In this document: piece after piece, positions 63,737 through 64,000 of the stretch | How the letters are laid out: every line of letters begins with the position of its first letter | Position numbering within the stretch: position 1 is the stretch's first letter | Assembly (NCBI RefSeq): GCF_017888565.1 | Contig: NZ_JAGHFX010000030.1 | Coordinates: 1-64,000, forward strand | Length of the DNA stretch: 64,000 bases | Direction: 5' to 3' | DNA from: Clostridium sp. | GTDB taxonomy: Bacteria; Bacillota; Clostridia; Clostridiales; Clostridiaceae | Program-made: the position numbers and the translations under genes | The notes under the pieces: generated by a model | Told to the model about the DNA's origin: nothing | Database searches by the model: none | What the model saw: the letters and a program-made list of their open reading frames with translations, nothing else

Positions 63737-63792
63737 TCCTAAGCTAGAGAGAGTATAGAAGGGGTCTAAATACTCCTCTAGCCAAATTTATA

Positions 63793-64000
63793 TTATGCTA
63801 CTTTAAATTTTAAGATTGTATAAATCAGTTTTAACTCAAGTAAACTCTTTTTTTCTTCATCTAAACATCTATAAACATTCCCACCTTTATCATATAGAGT
63901 TCTTGTACAAAGTTTAATAATATAAGCTTCATAATTTCTTAGAATTATCTCTATAGAAATTACATCTCCTTTTGTAGCTGCATAAATAACATCATATGAT
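63793..64000 (-). CDS. Helix-turn-helix protein, Tn916 ORF7-like (partial, 5' end beyond window)
   Basis: The last 69 codons of a gene run into the window edge: SYDVIYAATKGDVISIEIIL, then LCTRTLYDKGGNVYRCLDEE, ending ILKFKVA. This pattern (YDxIxxAxxGDxxAI...LxxRTLYDxxGNxYxxVDEE) matches the small helix-turn-helix regulator of Tn916-like and other clostridial conjugative elements. The 5' end is outside the window. It supports reading the right end as an integrative and conjugative (or mobilisable) element. Confidence 0.8.
   Translation of the reverse strand, partial: SYDVIYAATKGDVISIEIILRNYEAYIIKLCTRTLYDKGGNVYRCLDEEKKSLLELKLIYTILKFKVA

Overview
The window is AT-rich, low-GC Gram-positive DNA with strong AGGAGG-type ribosome binding sites and mostly A/T-ending codons. 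The gene set (pyruvate formate-lyase, rubrerythrin, FeoAB, an Etf-linked lactate dehydrogenase, HelD, two lysine riboswitches, tandem BFD-like iron-sulfur protein) points to an anaerobic Clostridium sensu stricto (cluster I) chromosome. This is an inference from gene content; there is no rRNA or tRNA in the window to confirm it. No CRISPR array was seen.

Layout. 0.2-9.6 kb (minus strand): sugar ABC ATPase, small membrane protein, HelD, FtsH, DUF3006 plus signal peptidase I, then lysA behind a lysine riboswitch, and a TIM-barrel protein. 9.7-13.3 kb: DUF1576 membrane protein with a partner gene, amidase, Nudix hydrolase and SfsA. 13.37-13.74 kb: a gene-free cluster of DnaA boxes. 13.9-19 kb: a decayed HAAS/DUF4097-type gene, small proteins, a decayed chemotaxis receptor end, and a response regulator/histidine kinase pair. 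19.3-32.6 kb: rubrerythrin, the fru operon, a BFD-like protein, pflB, a Rieske oxidoreductase with a tocopherol-cyclase-like partner, and a DtxR-type regulator divergent from feoAB. 33-41 kb: lactate dehydrogenase/EtfAB, rhodanese, TetR, SDR, chemotaxis receptor. 41.2-44 kb: an amino-acid ABC importer behind a second lysine riboswitch, so probably a lysine importer. 44.3-46.3 kb: an MFS drug exporter with a complete-looking uORF/attenuator leader, and a cold-shock protein.

46.4-60.4 kb is the most distinctive block: a twelve-gene minus-strand operon with a divergent AraC regulator. It encodes PTS IIA, IIB and IIC of the lactose/cellobiose family, GH1 and GH3 glycosidases, two ROK kinases, a MupG/DUF871 protein and four separate esterases, two of them with an N-terminal membrane anchor. 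I read it as a pathway for an acylated (probably acetylated) beta-linked oligosaccharide: de-esterification outside and inside the cell, PTS import, and splitting of the phosphorylated sugar.

60.5-61.2 kb holds an AraC plus PhnB-like gene pair, both broken. From 61.4 kb to the end is one edge of an integrative element: a large serine recombinase, a 48-residue partner protein, a structured non-coding leader and the end of a Tn916 ORF7-like helix-turn-helix gene that runs off the window.

Starts were moved downstream from the longest reading frame where a good ribosome binding site precedes an internal ATG or GTG; these changes are noted entry by entry.
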